Shown piece by piece: positions 45,453 through 57,463 of a DNA stretch of 64,000 nt. The stretch is from Morchella semilibera. Lineage: Eukaryota; Ascomycota; Pezizomycetes; Pezizales; Morchellaceae. Within the stretch, counting starts at the first letter, position 1, and every line of letters starts with the position of its first letter. The translations under genes and the position numbers were made by a program. The notes beneath the pieces were generated by a model. It was given only the letters and a program-made list of their open reading frames with translations. It ran no database searches and was not told the DNA's origin. Where the stretch lies: contig CM018604.1 of assembly GCA_009192285.1 (NCBI GenBank), positions 1,054,001 through 1,118,000 of the forward strand. Direction: 5' to 3'.

Positions 45453-48400
45453 AGTGATTAGATTTAATGAGTTGATGAGTGATGAGTGATGATGAGTGAT
45501 GATGGCTTCGTATGTGATGGCTGCGAGGAGCGGCGATTAACGAGATGGTAAGAGTACGGTAGTTGGAGGAGAACGTTGTGTGGAAATTGTTCTTGGGTAG
45601 TTGGTGAGAGCGAAAGGGGGATTGACTGGCGCGGGGGGGGGGGGGGGGGGTGGTCGAGGTTAGAAAGGGACTAACAGTACTGGGCGCGGAACCCTGACGT
45701 TAGCGACTCTGGCCTCTCTCTCTTTCTTTCTCTCAACGCACGCGACACGAATTGGAAGGAGGATTGCCAATTCCGAAAGCAGCTGCAATGCAGGTTGAAG
45801 TGTTCACTACAATACCTTTTAAGTAATCTGTTGTATCTAGAGAACAGGTGAGTTCTGTAGAATATTTCACACACAAAAAAAAATATTGAAATTGCGCTGG
45901 TATAGCTTTTCCTTCTCTTTGTCTGAGGTTGATTTAAATATACGAGTCTTCGAGAAAGGGTTCAAAGCATTGAATCCGAGACAACGGATGACGGGTGCTC
46001 GGGTATGTAGGGGTATGAGTGGCCGGAGAAAAGGATTTAGACTCTGTAAACCAGGGAATAGTCAAGGGGAAAAAAACAAAAAAAAGGATTTGTTGAGAAC
46101 AGTTGGATTCTGAAGAGAAAGAGATATGGTTATTGTTTTTTTTTTTTATAAAAATGTTTGTCTCTTCTCGGGAAGGGGTGGGAGTGTGGAAAAGATAATG
46201 GGAAAGGCAGGGCAGGGTAGGGGGTTGGGTTGATATCGCTATCGATAGAGGGAGAGAGGATTATAATCTTTTGTAGTTGCAGACTTGCAGTTGCGATGGT
46301 AGTACCGACAACGGATAAGCTGAGCAAGGAAGGTATGCAGTTAGGTTTTATGGATAACGTTTCCCTTCTGTCGGGGAGGGCAGGCAGGGCAGGGCAGGGC
46401 AGTGGAAGGCAGACAAGATCAAGCAAGTCGCAGAAAAAACAACAGACAGGGCAGCGATGGATAACGGCAGCGGGGAAACGGTTTGAGACGGAAATGTATG
46501 TGGTTTTGAAATGGGCGATCAAGTCCTACTCTTAATTCTTTTTCTGCTTCTCTAGTTCTCTTCCTCTTCGACTCTTCCTCTAGCTTTCCTATTATTTCTT
46601 TCTTTCAGGGCGGGTCTGCGCTGCTGCTGCTTGTAAAGGGTCTAAAGTGCGTTTTACTAAATAAGGCCTGTTATGTACCTCCTCAACTCTTTGCGCAGGA
46701 GGGCTCTCTTTCAACCCCCATCTCCCCTCTCCCCCCCCCCCTTTGCCCCTTCCACCCCCCAGAGATAAGCACCACATTTGACAAGCAGCGACCAGCAGGC
46801 TAACTGCCGATATTCTTGCACTAATTGTTGAGATGGTCATTGAACTAACCCCATAAAGTCAAGAGTGAGAGATAAGAGGTCGAAATCGACCAATGAGCCA
46901 CAATCTGTCTCTAATCAGCGTTTCCGGCGGCATTCCGCGAGACGTTTCGATGAAGTCAGCTTGGCTGGCCCACACCGGTTGAACCACACCGACCCACTGC
47001 CCTTTTTGTTTCTGTCTGTCGCTCGTTACTCAAGTTAGCTCACACAACATCTCTCACCCACCACCACCATCACCACCACCACCCATCAAACTATGGCTAT
47101 GATGGAACACATCGTGAGATCGGCGAAGAGGGTGGTCGGCTTCAAATACCAGAGTTGTACACTTCGTTAGAGGTTGACTTCTGAACCAGTCGCGATGCTA
47201 CTTTGGCTACCCAATTTTAGACCTTTCCGAGATCTGTGATTTACTGTATGTACGTATGCATGCATGTCTCTTTTCCTCATGTACTCTACAGCTTTTTCCT
47301 CGTGATGCTACCAGATAATCAAAGAGGAAAAGGAAAAAATAAAAAAAAATAAAGCCGATGGTAGCCCCGGTACACCGTTGTTGGTCACCGCCGTTGCGTA
47401 AGTTTTTAATTTACCACCCTTACTTTTTCTCCCCCTCCCCCCCCCCCCAAAAAAAAAAAAAAAAAAAAAAAAACTAAAACTAAAACTAAAACTAAAACTC
47501 GCGTAAGAGAAATCTCACGATACTTTCCTCATCTAACTTAGTTCTTCGCTGCACCAGCCATTCTATCCAGAATCTTTTCCCCCCCGGCTTGCTCTATCTT
47601 TCCCCAGGCAAAAGGGCAAAAGGGTGCGGAAGATTCCTTTTCCGATGAGCTCGGCAGGCCGGCCCGCAGCCGCTGGATAATTTCGGTACGGGTGGATGTC
47701 TGATGGGACAGTCAGTGCCCCTAGCTAGGGTCAAGGATGCCCCTATTCACAAAATATCACTCGGGTCAGATCTTGATTGATAAATTGATTGATTGATAGT
47801 CAACTAGAAAGTCGTCAGTATTACCCGGGCTGATTTCCCCCTAACAACAATATATAACGACGTCTGATCACCGATTGCAAAAAGATACATAAAGCGATAG
47901 ACCAAACCCTAGCGAGTAATGGGTTGCTAACCTTTGGTGATCAGTTACCCCATGTATCAAATAAGGTTGGATCCTGGTTGCTTCTCAATGGTCATCTATC
48001 TCTGCACATATATGTGTACCATACCACCGTCGCTACGTATCTCCTGTGCGCTGTATCAAAACAGATTGCAGCGGCACATCAAAACAGTATTTCCTGCATA
48101 TAATTCTGGATTCGGTCTAATTGGCAGCCGCGTATTACCAAATCTCTTACAGAATCCTCAGTGCTGTTCTTGGAATTAATATGAGCTCTATATGGTGGTA
48201 CCCCTATTCTCGAGTCTTGTCGCTCCTATTTGTGTCAATTAGTGATTGTGTGACCGGTAGTGGCGGCTGGGGCGACTGCGGAATTGAACCCTTTTAGATA
48301 TGAGATTTGTTCAATTGTGATCATTTCTCCATACCAAAGTATTTTTTTCTTCTCCTTCCACATTTTCCCCTGCTTTAGCGAGTAGGCGATCTAATTTCAG

Positions 48401-49473
48401 ACATCAATACCGGCAATTTGATTAGAAAACAAAAGGTTCATAACCTGAAGTGGCTAGACGTTATCCTGCGAGTGGGACCCTTACAATTCAGGGTCTCCGC
48501 GGGGTTAGAAGTCGACTTACCATGTGTGCAAGCTTTACGCGGGGAGGAGAAACAGTAAACGTCAGTCTGTATCATAACAAACATCTCCTGGGAATGTGGC
48601 GGTAAGACGAGGTTCTGGGAACTCCTGACAGAGCAAAGTTCCATCATTGCTTCTAGATTTTTCTTTTCTTTTCGCTTCCTTGGCAACACAGCACTCTGCA
48701 CCATAGAATAGTTTTTTGCCGCTTGCTTGCGGGAACGGAGCATCTGTTTTCCCTTGCTCTATTCTCAGAAACCCCTCCGAAAAGTGAGGGACATACCAGG
48801 TTCCCCAGTTCATCCCGTCTTTTGTCTTTCCTAGAGCGATTCTCCTCCGTGATTAAGATTGTACCTACAAATTAGAGACTTTGTACATATTTACACCTCT
48901 CTCATGAATGGGGTTAGGGGTTTTGTGGCACTGGAAATCTCTGCTTCTTACTCGCCTGAGTAGGTAGATGTCTCTGGTGATCAACTGTATCACAACAGCC
49001 CTGAAAGTGCACATCCTGCGGGCCAAGAGAGGGGCGAGAAACAAAGAATCAAAAGGAGTTATATGGCGTGCTGCAACAAAACCAAAGTGAACATCAAGGC
49101 TTAGCAGTTTAAAAAGTTGCCAGCTCCTCGTCAAGAACTAAGAGTAAAATAAACGAAAAATATAGGCTGCCATTTATGGTAATTGCATAGAACTGTGAAC
49201 AGAACGATAATGTCGCGGAGATAGGTGTTCTTTTCTACCAAGGGAAATTTGGGTTTATTTTCACATCCACAAATGTATTTTAGTTAACGTACGGTTTCGG
49301 ACAAAAGTGACGGACAGTTCAAGGGGGTGTAGTAACAACAAGCTATCGCAACGCGAAAACATCATCGCGATAGCAGAGCGCCGATAGACGAAAATAAGAG
49401 TTAAATAGTAGATAAAGTACATATTGGGACACATTAGAATGACGCTTGCATCCCTCTGCGCTGCCTCAACTCG
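45453..49473. other. Gene-poor spacer 5' of the FYVE gene
   Basis: Holds the FYVE promoter (with a GATGAGT-type repeat at about 45472-45503), a G18 run at 45633-45650, a GGGCA repeat near 46378-46401, a C12 then A25 block at 47437-47473 followed by a CTAAAA repeat (47474-47499). A small frame at 47093 is listed separately. No recognised protein; minus-strand frames at 48.4-48.8 kb have no domain. Confidence 0.5.
47093..47170 (+). CDS. Possible very small ORF after UTR-like leader
   Basis: A 25-codon frame (MAMMEHIVRSAKRVVGFKYQ..) starts after a C/A-rich CACCAC leader that looks like a fungal 5' UTR, with a reasonable start context (AACTATGGC). It could be a peptide, the first exon of an unrecognised gene or a uORF. 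I know no homologue and see no clear second exon. Confidence 0.15.
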   Translation: MAMMEHIVRSAKRVVGFKYQSCTLR

Positions 49474-50035
49474 CTAAGACTTGTCGATATATTTGTTCCA
49501 TTCATGAGGCCGTAGGCGAATCAATTCCTCCCGAATCGCCTCCCGCATCTTGGGAACAGTATTTGGGAAGCTAATGGTTTTCTACATAGACTTGATACTT
49601 CCGACATGGCCATCAGAAGTTTGATTCAGGCGAGACGAGGTTTCTTGAATTTGCCTATTTGATAACGATTTGTCAATTCCAAGATCATGAAAGTAACATG
49701 CATTCTTAAAGAGCATATGCAAATTGATATACTCACCTTTTTGGTAGTAGGATGGGGACCAAGCACCGTCTTCAGGGTAGCCATTTCCTTTTTAGGTTCC
49801 TCCTTGTTTGAAGCTCTTTTCGAAAAAGGCAAAATTAGCGATGACGTTGGATAAGGATGTTCTCGGGACGAATATCATTGTGGATGAAGCCATAGAGATG
49901 AATCCTCGACAATGCGCCTACGATCTTATTGCATTCCGAATAACTCAAATCTTCCACCTTTATGGGAGAACCCATCATCTCTGTCGCAATTACAAAAAGC
50001 CCTCCCATTGCCAGGATTGATTTCAAATAGGACAA
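49474..50035 (-). pseudogene. Decayed protein-kinase-like gene
   Basis: Reading on the minus strand from about 50035, a hinge-like segment FVIATEMMGSPI is followed by HLYGFIHNDIRPENILIQ, a kinase catalytic loop with HxD and the following Asn. Next, in a different frame, comes FSKRASNKEEPKKEMATLKTV, which looks like the segment after the DFG region in small fungal kinase-like proteins. A GTGAGT donor (49737) and a later acceptor lead to a C-terminal piece MREAIREELIRLRPHEWNKY ending at TAG 49476-49474. The frame is broken between the catalytic loop and the next segment, and no glycine loop or ATP-binding Lys is seen upstream. This is probably a remnant; an undetected intron in the DFG region is the alternative. 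Confidence 0.5.
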
Positions 50036-51614
50036 ACACTCTTTGCTATGTCATTGTCATTGACTCTGCGACCGGTTCAATTACTTTACTACAGGTGAAC
50101 CGAATCCAGTTCTCTGTTTCTGACATACCTTGAAAGATGTGTGAAGCGGCTCCAGCATTGTGGCTCTACCTACATACGACTGAGCACGCAAGGATCGCCG
50201 AATGCGAACCCTCATATTTGGGCCGGTGCAAATGCGCCTTGAACTTTAATTTCGCAAACAAATTTTCTGTTTCCCACGTGTGTTACGGGGGCTCGCATGA
50301 ACGAATCCCACACCGAGCACATGCATGCAGTATATACCGTAATCTCGTCATGCACAGAAAAAACCCGCCAAGGCTACTTTTTTGTATGGCATGCAAATAT
50401 TGGTTGTGATCACTCAGATCACTCAACGTGATAGACCAAGGTTTCTGATCGATTTTGCGATTTTGACCAGAATCGGTTTGGGATACCTTCCTTTGATTAA
50501 TAATCATCGCCATACATGTGCTGGGTTACTCCCTCGAATGAGAGAGCTTCCCAAGATGCCGGGTCCATAGTTAAACCTTCACATAGGAGCTAGGCACATA
50601 CTCTCTCCATGCTCCACGATCCCGTAGTACTTACCACCAACCGCAAACGTTTGGCCGCGATAAACTCAATGCCTGGCTAGGCAGACTAAGGATAGGTCGC
50701 GACAAAAGGCGATGTGAGACTCGACCAACAGGTGGCGCCGCTCAAGATTTTCCTCGCTCAGTCATTGGCTATGCTGACACTCGGGTGTCCCATCCGAGAC
50801 GATGCGGGAGGTAATTTTGTCCGTTCGCGGTAGTGTGGCTTTGGGGACAGATGAGGGATGGGATGTGTTTAGCTATGGAAAGGCTGGCCGTTAATCAAAA
50901 CGATTGAATTGAGGTTTAAATCTCACTCCATGTACCTGTGCATAATCAAATACAAAGGTATCTTTCCTCTGTATGATGGTGCCTGTAGGTAGTTTGAAAG
51001 GATGTCTAACGGGTGTGTGTGGTGGTAGGTTGGTAATCAGAATGTGGAGAGTACCGTGGACTGGGCTGGCTGCCGGAGGGCGTGAATTACGGAGGGCCTT
51101 CTGAAGGCCCGAAACATAGCAAAAGTAAGCTTGTCTCGAGGTCTGGGCGCCTGTGGGGATGGGACCTTGCGCTGCCCACTAGCAAGGAGAAGACATCCAT
51201 AATACGGGATCAGGAGTAGCGAGGGAGGAATCAAAGCCGAGAAACACAACGATTCAGACGATTGCCGAATAAAAACCTAGGCCGAATACCTGTTTTAGAC
51301 GGTTCCCGGTACATATTGACGCGCAGGCCTACTTTGCAAAAAAAAAAAATCAAGCATCAAGGGTGACTTACACCTAAGACGACCCGTGTTTTGTTTGCGG
51401 CCATCCCCACCAGATCATTTTCAAAGTTTTCATCCTCTTCCTTCTCTAGATTCCTTTTCATAGACTTTCTTTAAACTTGTCGCAAAGTCTTCACCGCCCC
51501 CACATAAAAAAACAGAAGTCTACGAACTACGGATTCTTTACATCTCGCCCAGTCGCTGAAGCCGGACCGGCATCATATGAGATATCGTGGTTGCACGGGA
51601 TTTTAGTTCCTTCG
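50036..51614. other. Promoter-side spacer of the histidine kinase
   Basis: May include more of the decayed kinase-like gene at its left end. The last 250 bases are CT-rich and fit the 5' UTR of the histidine kinase. A minus-strand frame at 51037-51249 has no recognisable domain. Nothing else found. Confidence 0.45.
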
Positions 51615-54600
51615 ATGTCATCACAAGCGTGTGCCTTACCAGGCATCGATCATGGAACCCCTCGAGATATTCGGCGCTCTAGGGAGCTTTACAAGTCGGT
51701 TCACCTGTCCCATGGCGTTCTAAATGTTTATAGTCAAAATAGAAAGATATTAATCTGTATGCTTGTTGAAGATATTATCAACCCCCTTCACCCACACTCG
51801 ATTTGTCCGTTCGGCCTGCTCAGATTTATGAAGAAGGCCTCATAGCCTCGCCAGACCCAGCCTTGATGTCTTTTGCACTTCTTACAGCAAACCTCCTATC
51901 ATGCAAGCGTTCTATGATTTCGCTCATCGACCATGAAAGAATATATATCATTGCTGAATCTACTCGCACGTTATCAGTCACTATCCCACATACCCATGCA
52001 CCGGGTGATGATTTATGGTTGGGAGGATGCTTGTCCATACCTAGAGAGGGGGGACTATGCGAGAGAACCGTTTCGTTGCTAGCGCCTTCTGAAATTGATG
52101 ATGGGGAGGATGGTATGATGATTTTTGAAGTTCCAGATCTCACCAAAGAACCAGTTTACCAGAACGAAGACTACGTCACCGGGTGGCCCGACATGAAATT
52201 CTATGCTGGCGTCCCGCTTCGAACAAGGGCTGGGTTCTCCATTGGAAGTTTATGTGTCATTGACGATAAGCCGCATCCTAGTGGACTCAAAGAAGATGCT
52301 AAGATGACATTGGCGAAGATGGCGGAGACTGTCATGGGCCATCTCGAGAGAGTCCAGGCAGAGCGGGACATGAAGAGAGGAAGGAATATGGAGCTAGGAA
52401 TTTCGAGGTTTTTAGCAGGAAACTTTAGAAATGAGCGTGTGGAGATGGATGATGAGGAATTTGCGGAGAGGGTTCGGTATGAACAAAGGTCCCAGGAAAA
52501 GAGGAGAATGGAGTCTGAAAGGTTGAAATGGGTTGATCAGATGGAGAGGCAGCAGAAAAACAATATGGGAGCAGATATAACAAGAGAGGGGGTCAAAACA
52601 GCAAGAATTTCACCGCAACTAATAGATAAGCGGGGGAGGAGAAAAGAGTCGGATCCGTTCGCGCGCGATTTTGCATCGGATTTGGATCAGAATAAGTTAC
52701 CAGAAGGCGCATGGCCAGAGGGCATTCATCTACCTTTGCCTAATGTCAAAGCATCCCAGTTACCACTATCTTTCCCAACCCACAAATCTGGGGATTTCAA
52801 TTCTATTCTACACCCTCCAGGCCCGATCAATATCCCAGAACTTTCGCGAAGTTGTAGTTATTCTTCAGTAAGATCGGGAAGAAGCGCAGCAGGTACAAGA
52901 CCTTCAGGGGGATCAACCAGCTCGACATCGTCATTGAGCGCTACCATTCCTCCTTCGTCACCGTCAGATTCTCTCTTTCATGATTCAGACTCGGCCGCAC
53001 AATTTTCAGCCGCCACAACCCCCACAGGGCAACTTCAACCACAATATCCTGATATTGACAATTCTTTCCGCTCTACATTTGCTCGTGCATCGGTATTGAT
53101 TCGCAAGTCAATTGAAATTGATGGCGTTGTCTTCGTAGATGCCGACTTGGAGGACACATATGATATCGATTCTACCGACTCAACACAGGCTACACCATCA
53201 GAACCAGTATTTGAAGACTCTACGAAAACCCGTCAAAGACCAAAACAATTCCGTCGAAGGTCAGGGATTTTTGGTTATGCCACCAAAGGCGGCACATCTT
53301 GCACAAATCCCTTCGATAATGATATGATCCGTCGGGGTAGTGAATTGGAAAGAAGTCTTGGATTTGATATTGGCGAGATCGATGAGTCTTTCTTACGTAC
53401 CATGGCACATCGCTGGCCACATGGTCATATCTTCTCCTGCAACCACCCGCGTGAAGCTAAGACGGACTCAGGCGATGGGTCCGAATATAAACCGGACTGC
53501 GAAAGGTCCACTGGAGGAAAGTATATGAAAGAGGTGGAGATATTAAAACGCTTTCTACCAGGGGCTACCAATGCTGTCTGTATGCCCATGTATGACTTTT
53601 CAGGGAAGCTTTTTGCGGTGGGGTTCGCCTGGAGTTGCTCCAAGGTTAGAGTATTCAGTGATGATGTGGAGAAAAGTTTCATGGCAGCGTTCGGGAATAG
53701 CATCATGGCCGAGGTAGGAAGGCTGCATTGCGTTAGTGGTATGTTTGAAGATCCTTTATAATTAATGTTTTGAATATCTATTGACCAAGGTAATCGATGT
53801 ATACAGCGGACAAGGCGAAGGGCGACTTTATCTCATCGGTTTCACACGAACTTCGATCGCCGTTGCATGGAATCCTGGCAAGTGCTGAGTTTTTAGCGGA
53901 TACGGATCTTGATAGCTTCCAGAGGAGCTTTGTCGATACTATTGAGAGCTGTGGACGTACGCTGCTCGACACGATCAACCACGTTCTAGACTTTTCAAAG
54001 TTAAATAGTTTTGGTAGTAAATGGACTGGGACAACATCCTCGATGAAGAAGGAGAGCATAGTACGAAGGATGAGTCGACAACGCGGGCGGTCTTCTTCGG
54101 TCTGCCACGAAAGCCCGGAAGAATTTAAGAGTCATGACGAGCAAGAACCGAAACCGCCCCAACCCGCCGAAAATCCATCTAAATCTGTGAATGATGTTGT
54201 TCACTTGACTGCGGAAACAGACTTGAGCGCTATTTTGGAAGAGGTGACAGAAGGTGTATTTGCAGGTTATGAATTCAGAGGAATAAGCACACCAGGGATT
54301 ATGGAGGTTGTGGGGACTGCGAAGCCCGGAGAACATGGAAGGCCAACAGGAGCAAAAAAATGACATCACCGTCATCATTGATGTTGATAGACGTGACGAT
54401 GGGTGGGTATTTGAAACCCAGCCAGGTGCACTGAGGAGGATCTTCTTGAACTTGGGAGGAAATGCGATTAAATATACAGACTCTGGCTGGGTCAGAATTA
54501 AGATGAGGGCGGAGGACTTGCCAAGCGAATCTGACGAAGATAAGAAATCTCTTGTTACATTGACTTTCACAGATTCTGGAAAGGGCATAAGCAGAGAATT

Positions 54601-56041
54601 TTTAAAGACAAGATTATTTACGCCTTTCAGTCAAGAGAATCCACTAGTTAGTGGGACGGGACTCGGTATGAGTATTGTCAGACAAATTGTTGAGATGCTA
54701 GGTGGTGAGATTGGTGTGAAGAGTCAGCCTGGCAAAGGGACAGAGGTGACTGTCAGCCTAGTGCTGAAGAGAATTTCAAAGGCGAGACCTGAGCAGCATC
54801 TGAAAGAGGTGAACGGACAAGACGCTGAGATCGAGAGGCTTAGAGTAAGGACCAAGGGGAAGAAGGTTTCTTTTATTGGTTTTGACTCCACACCCCCAGA
54901 ATCTGAAGCACAGATTCGAGCGACTGCGTTTCTCAGAAGTTCGCTAGAAAGCTACATTACCAAATGGTTCGGGATGGAAATCGTTTCAAACTCTTCTTCC
55001 TGTTCTGCTGGTGATAAGGTGGACTTTGTTATTGCAAACGAAGGAGCTATGGTTAATGCGCACCTAGCACTCCCTGGGGAAACAGGGAAAAACATGCCTG
55101 GGAAGACTGGGGGAATACCATTGATTGTTATCTGCTCGAACGCGGCAAGACATGAGATCTACCAGCCCTTGAATGCTGCCGAGAATAAGGGAATTGCTGG
55201 TTTTGTATCAAAGCCATGCGGTCCTATGAAACTCGCAAAAGCTCTAGCGTCTTGTCTAGACCAGCTGCAGGAAGCTTTGAAATCACAAGCAACATCTACC
55301 TCAACTAGAAGGGATACATTGGTTTCACAAGCACAGCCGGATAAACCCACCAATTGCACAGAGATAGAGCCTTTGCCGGAAAACAAGCCTTCACGCCCTC
55401 CCTGTCCTAAGAGGAGCTCTACCGAGGTCAACTTCCCATCGAAGAGTTGTAACCGTTTATCCACAGAGATCCCGGTTACGGTAACACCAAGCACGCCGAT
55501 AGAAAATGATAACAATCCAATCTCACGATGGAAACGAGAAGTTGAGCGGGTAGCTTCCCTTAATTTGGGCGGTGGCGGCGGTGACGGCGGGGACAAGAGG
55601 CTCCCCAGAACCCTAATCGTGGAGGATAATCCAGTCAACCTGATGCTTTTGGCCACGTTCTTGAAGAAGAAGGGTTACCCGTTCGAAAAGGCTATAAATG
55701 GACTCGAAGCCTATCAAGCTGTTGAGAAAAGCCCTGAAGGTTTTGATATCATTCTTATGGGCACGTACCCTTCACACGATTTACCCTTTACAAGTACTAA
55801 CAATAAAATAGACTTGCAAATGCCAGTCATGTCAGGTATAGAATCTACAAGGGCTATACGAACATTGGAAAGGCAACGGCGACGGAAGGGTAGCTTGATC
55901 ATTGCACTTACTGGTTTGGCGACTGCGAACGATCAGCTCGAGGCCTTCGAAGGCGGAATAGACTTGTTTATGGTGAAACCAGTTTCATTTAAACATTTAG
56001 AAAAAACTTTACAGGGGTTCAAGTTGGGGGATCAAGACTAG
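51615..56041 (+). CDS. Hybrid histidine kinase (GAF, HisKA, HATPase, receiver)
   Basis: Predicted exons: 51615-51694, 51772-53738, 53807-about 54306, 54350-55760 and 55812-56041, about 1395 residues. ATG 51615 was chosen because splicing 51695-51771 gives the family segment RELYKYYQPP. A GAF domain (about residues 48-185) starts SFALLTANLLSCKRSMISLID. HisKA has the phosphorylated His in SSVSHELRSPLHGIL (near 696). The HATPase has an N box (NLGGNAIKYTD) and G boxes (FTDSGKGIS, GTGLGMSIV). A divergent receiver-like region follows, then a true receiver with LIVEDNPVN, phosphoacceptor Asp in LMDLQMPVMSG and the conserved Lys in VKPVS. There is no transmembrane segment, so it is a cytosolic sensor feeding a phosphorelay; the signal is unknown. 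Near 54354-54360 (A7) the frame shifts: either one surplus A or a 43-nt intron with a poor GTTGTG donor. The last intron is GC-AG and splits the Asp codon. Confidence 0.87.
55761..55811 (+). other. 51-nt GC-AG intron inside the receiver Asp codon
   Basis: Splicing between ATGG and ACTTG restores IILMDLQMPVMSG, the near-invariant receiver sequence around the phosphorylated Asp. The donor is GCACGT, the branch site a perfect TACTAAC (55794-55800) and the acceptor ATAG. The intron is 51 nt and has no stop in the reading frame, so an unspliced transcript would still give a full-length protein with 17 extra residues just before the Asp. No GT donor in the right phase is present. Confidence 0.75.
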
Positions 56042-57004
56042 AAGTCGACGTGGAGTTAGGGCGATAATTTTTTTGTTACGGTTTGGGGGGGGTTCTTTTT
56101 TTTTTCTTTTCCTTTTTTTTTTTTTTAGTTAACTTCTTTCTATTGCTACTTATTTAGGTAGCTTTTGTTCCTATACTATTGGGCGTTCTTATGGTGGTCT
56201 CTATATTTGTGTGGTTTCTTATTTACTATGTTCTGGAATTGGGCTGGTGCTGGGAGTTGTCGCAATACATAATGTGTGGTTACATAGGTTGTTAGGGGCT
56301 ATAGCCCATATATTACGGTGTATAATACGATAGCTGGTCCATCGTTACATCTAGAACAATAAGAAACAGGAGTTTCACATCAAGAAACTTTCTCCGAAGC
56401 TACATCAAAAGTTCCCTGCATGATTTAGGACGCAGGCAACTACCCTGCCTTGATCATGACTCCATTCCGTTATCTGGCGGGCACAGCTGTTACCTGATGC
56501 AAGGGACCCAGGACCTCTTGGATATCGCGATATACCTGATTCGCAAGGCTGTGGTAATGAGTACGCTCTGCTCAGGGCATACGATGACAGACCCTCTCCG
56601 GTTATTCAGAATCAATCAACCAATCTTGGGCTGTTAATTCATGCCCCATCACTCGCCTGGCCAGTAGTGCATGCAGGTACAGTGCATGAAATCCACGCGT
56701 TCCGCACTGCAATGTCCGCGTGCTCCGGGGTACCGGGTTTTACTTGGTCAGCTGGAAGCGCTTACAGCGGCTCGGACATACAGGGTTAAAGTGCAAGTCC
56801 GCGGCCCCCCAATCTGGGGCCATCGATCGTGTATGCTCTGTCTGCCCAATTCTGTAAGGGGGGGCGTGATGGATCCCCGGTGTATGCGGTGGTTGGTTGG
56901 CAGTAATTTGATACATGTATTGTATTGGATTGTATGAGCCGGCGACGTCAGAGGTGACAGATTTAGTTGGAGGTTGTTGCCTTACATGTATCTGGCAGTG
57001 TGTA

Positions 57005-57096
57005 AGACCTTTGGGGAGTCTCTCTCATGCATAGCATAAATATCATGTGATATCGATTTTGGATGAGGGTGAGCGAGAGAGATTCTCCAAAGGTCT
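57005..57096. mobile_element. MITE, 92 bp, TA target duplication
   Basis: The 22-bp ends AGACCTTTGGGGAGTCTCTC.. and (complement of the right end) AGACCTTTGGAGAATCTCTC.. match with two differences. TA lies on both sides (57003-57004 and 57097-57098). There is no coding capacity. The TIR sequence is different from those of the two other MITEs in the window, so it belongs to a separate family or uses a different transposase. Confidence 0.7.
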
Positions 57097-57272
57097 TACT
57101 CGCGCGTTAATTAAGTCGTGAGAAATTTTGTGAGCTCGTTGCTACCAAGAATTCTCAGGACTTAGGTGGGTACACATCAGATAATAATACTCCATTTTGT
57201 ATGTTCTTCAAGTACTTTTCTTCTTTTTATGACTAAGCAATGGCCCGTCAACGGACCTTCGTGATTTCTTTA

Positions 57273-57463
57273 TCCCTTGGACGGATAAAACTTGTCAAAT
57301 TCGCGACCTACCACTTTCAGCTAATATTAACCTCGTGTGGTAACTGTTGGAAATTCTTGTTTGGTTCGTTTGTTGCTATTTACCATAACAAGCAATATAA
57401 CTCCCCTACTAAGTGGTGCACGGTCCAGGTCGCGAATTTGACAACTTTCATCCGTCCAAGGGA
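57273..57463. mobile_element. MITE, 191 bp, 36-bp TIRs, TA target duplication
   Basis: The left end TCCCTTGGACGGATAAAACT.. and the complement of the right end TCCCTTGGACGGATGAAAGT.. match over 36 bp with two differences; the inner TIR part shares TTGTCAAATTCGCGACCT. TA at 57271-57272 and 57464-57465 is the target duplication. Long TIRs, TA duplication and a CCGTCC-type end resemble Stowaway-like Tc1/mariner MITEs. High end-to-end identity suggests a fairly recent insertion. Confidence 0.8.

Noticed and set aside
46130-46535. Overlapping 100-130 codon frames in opposite directions
   Set aside because: Low-complexity composition from GGGCA and CT tracts; no domain on either strand.
48240-48300. 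tRNA-like box B on the minus strand (GGGTTCAATTC)
   Set aside because: The bases around it do not form a T stem, and no acceptor stem or box A is found at the right distance.
51037-51249. 70-codon minus-strand frame upstream of the histidine kinase
   Set aside because: Hydrophobic start then basic stretch, but no recognisable domain, and it lies in the probable promoter of the + strand gene.
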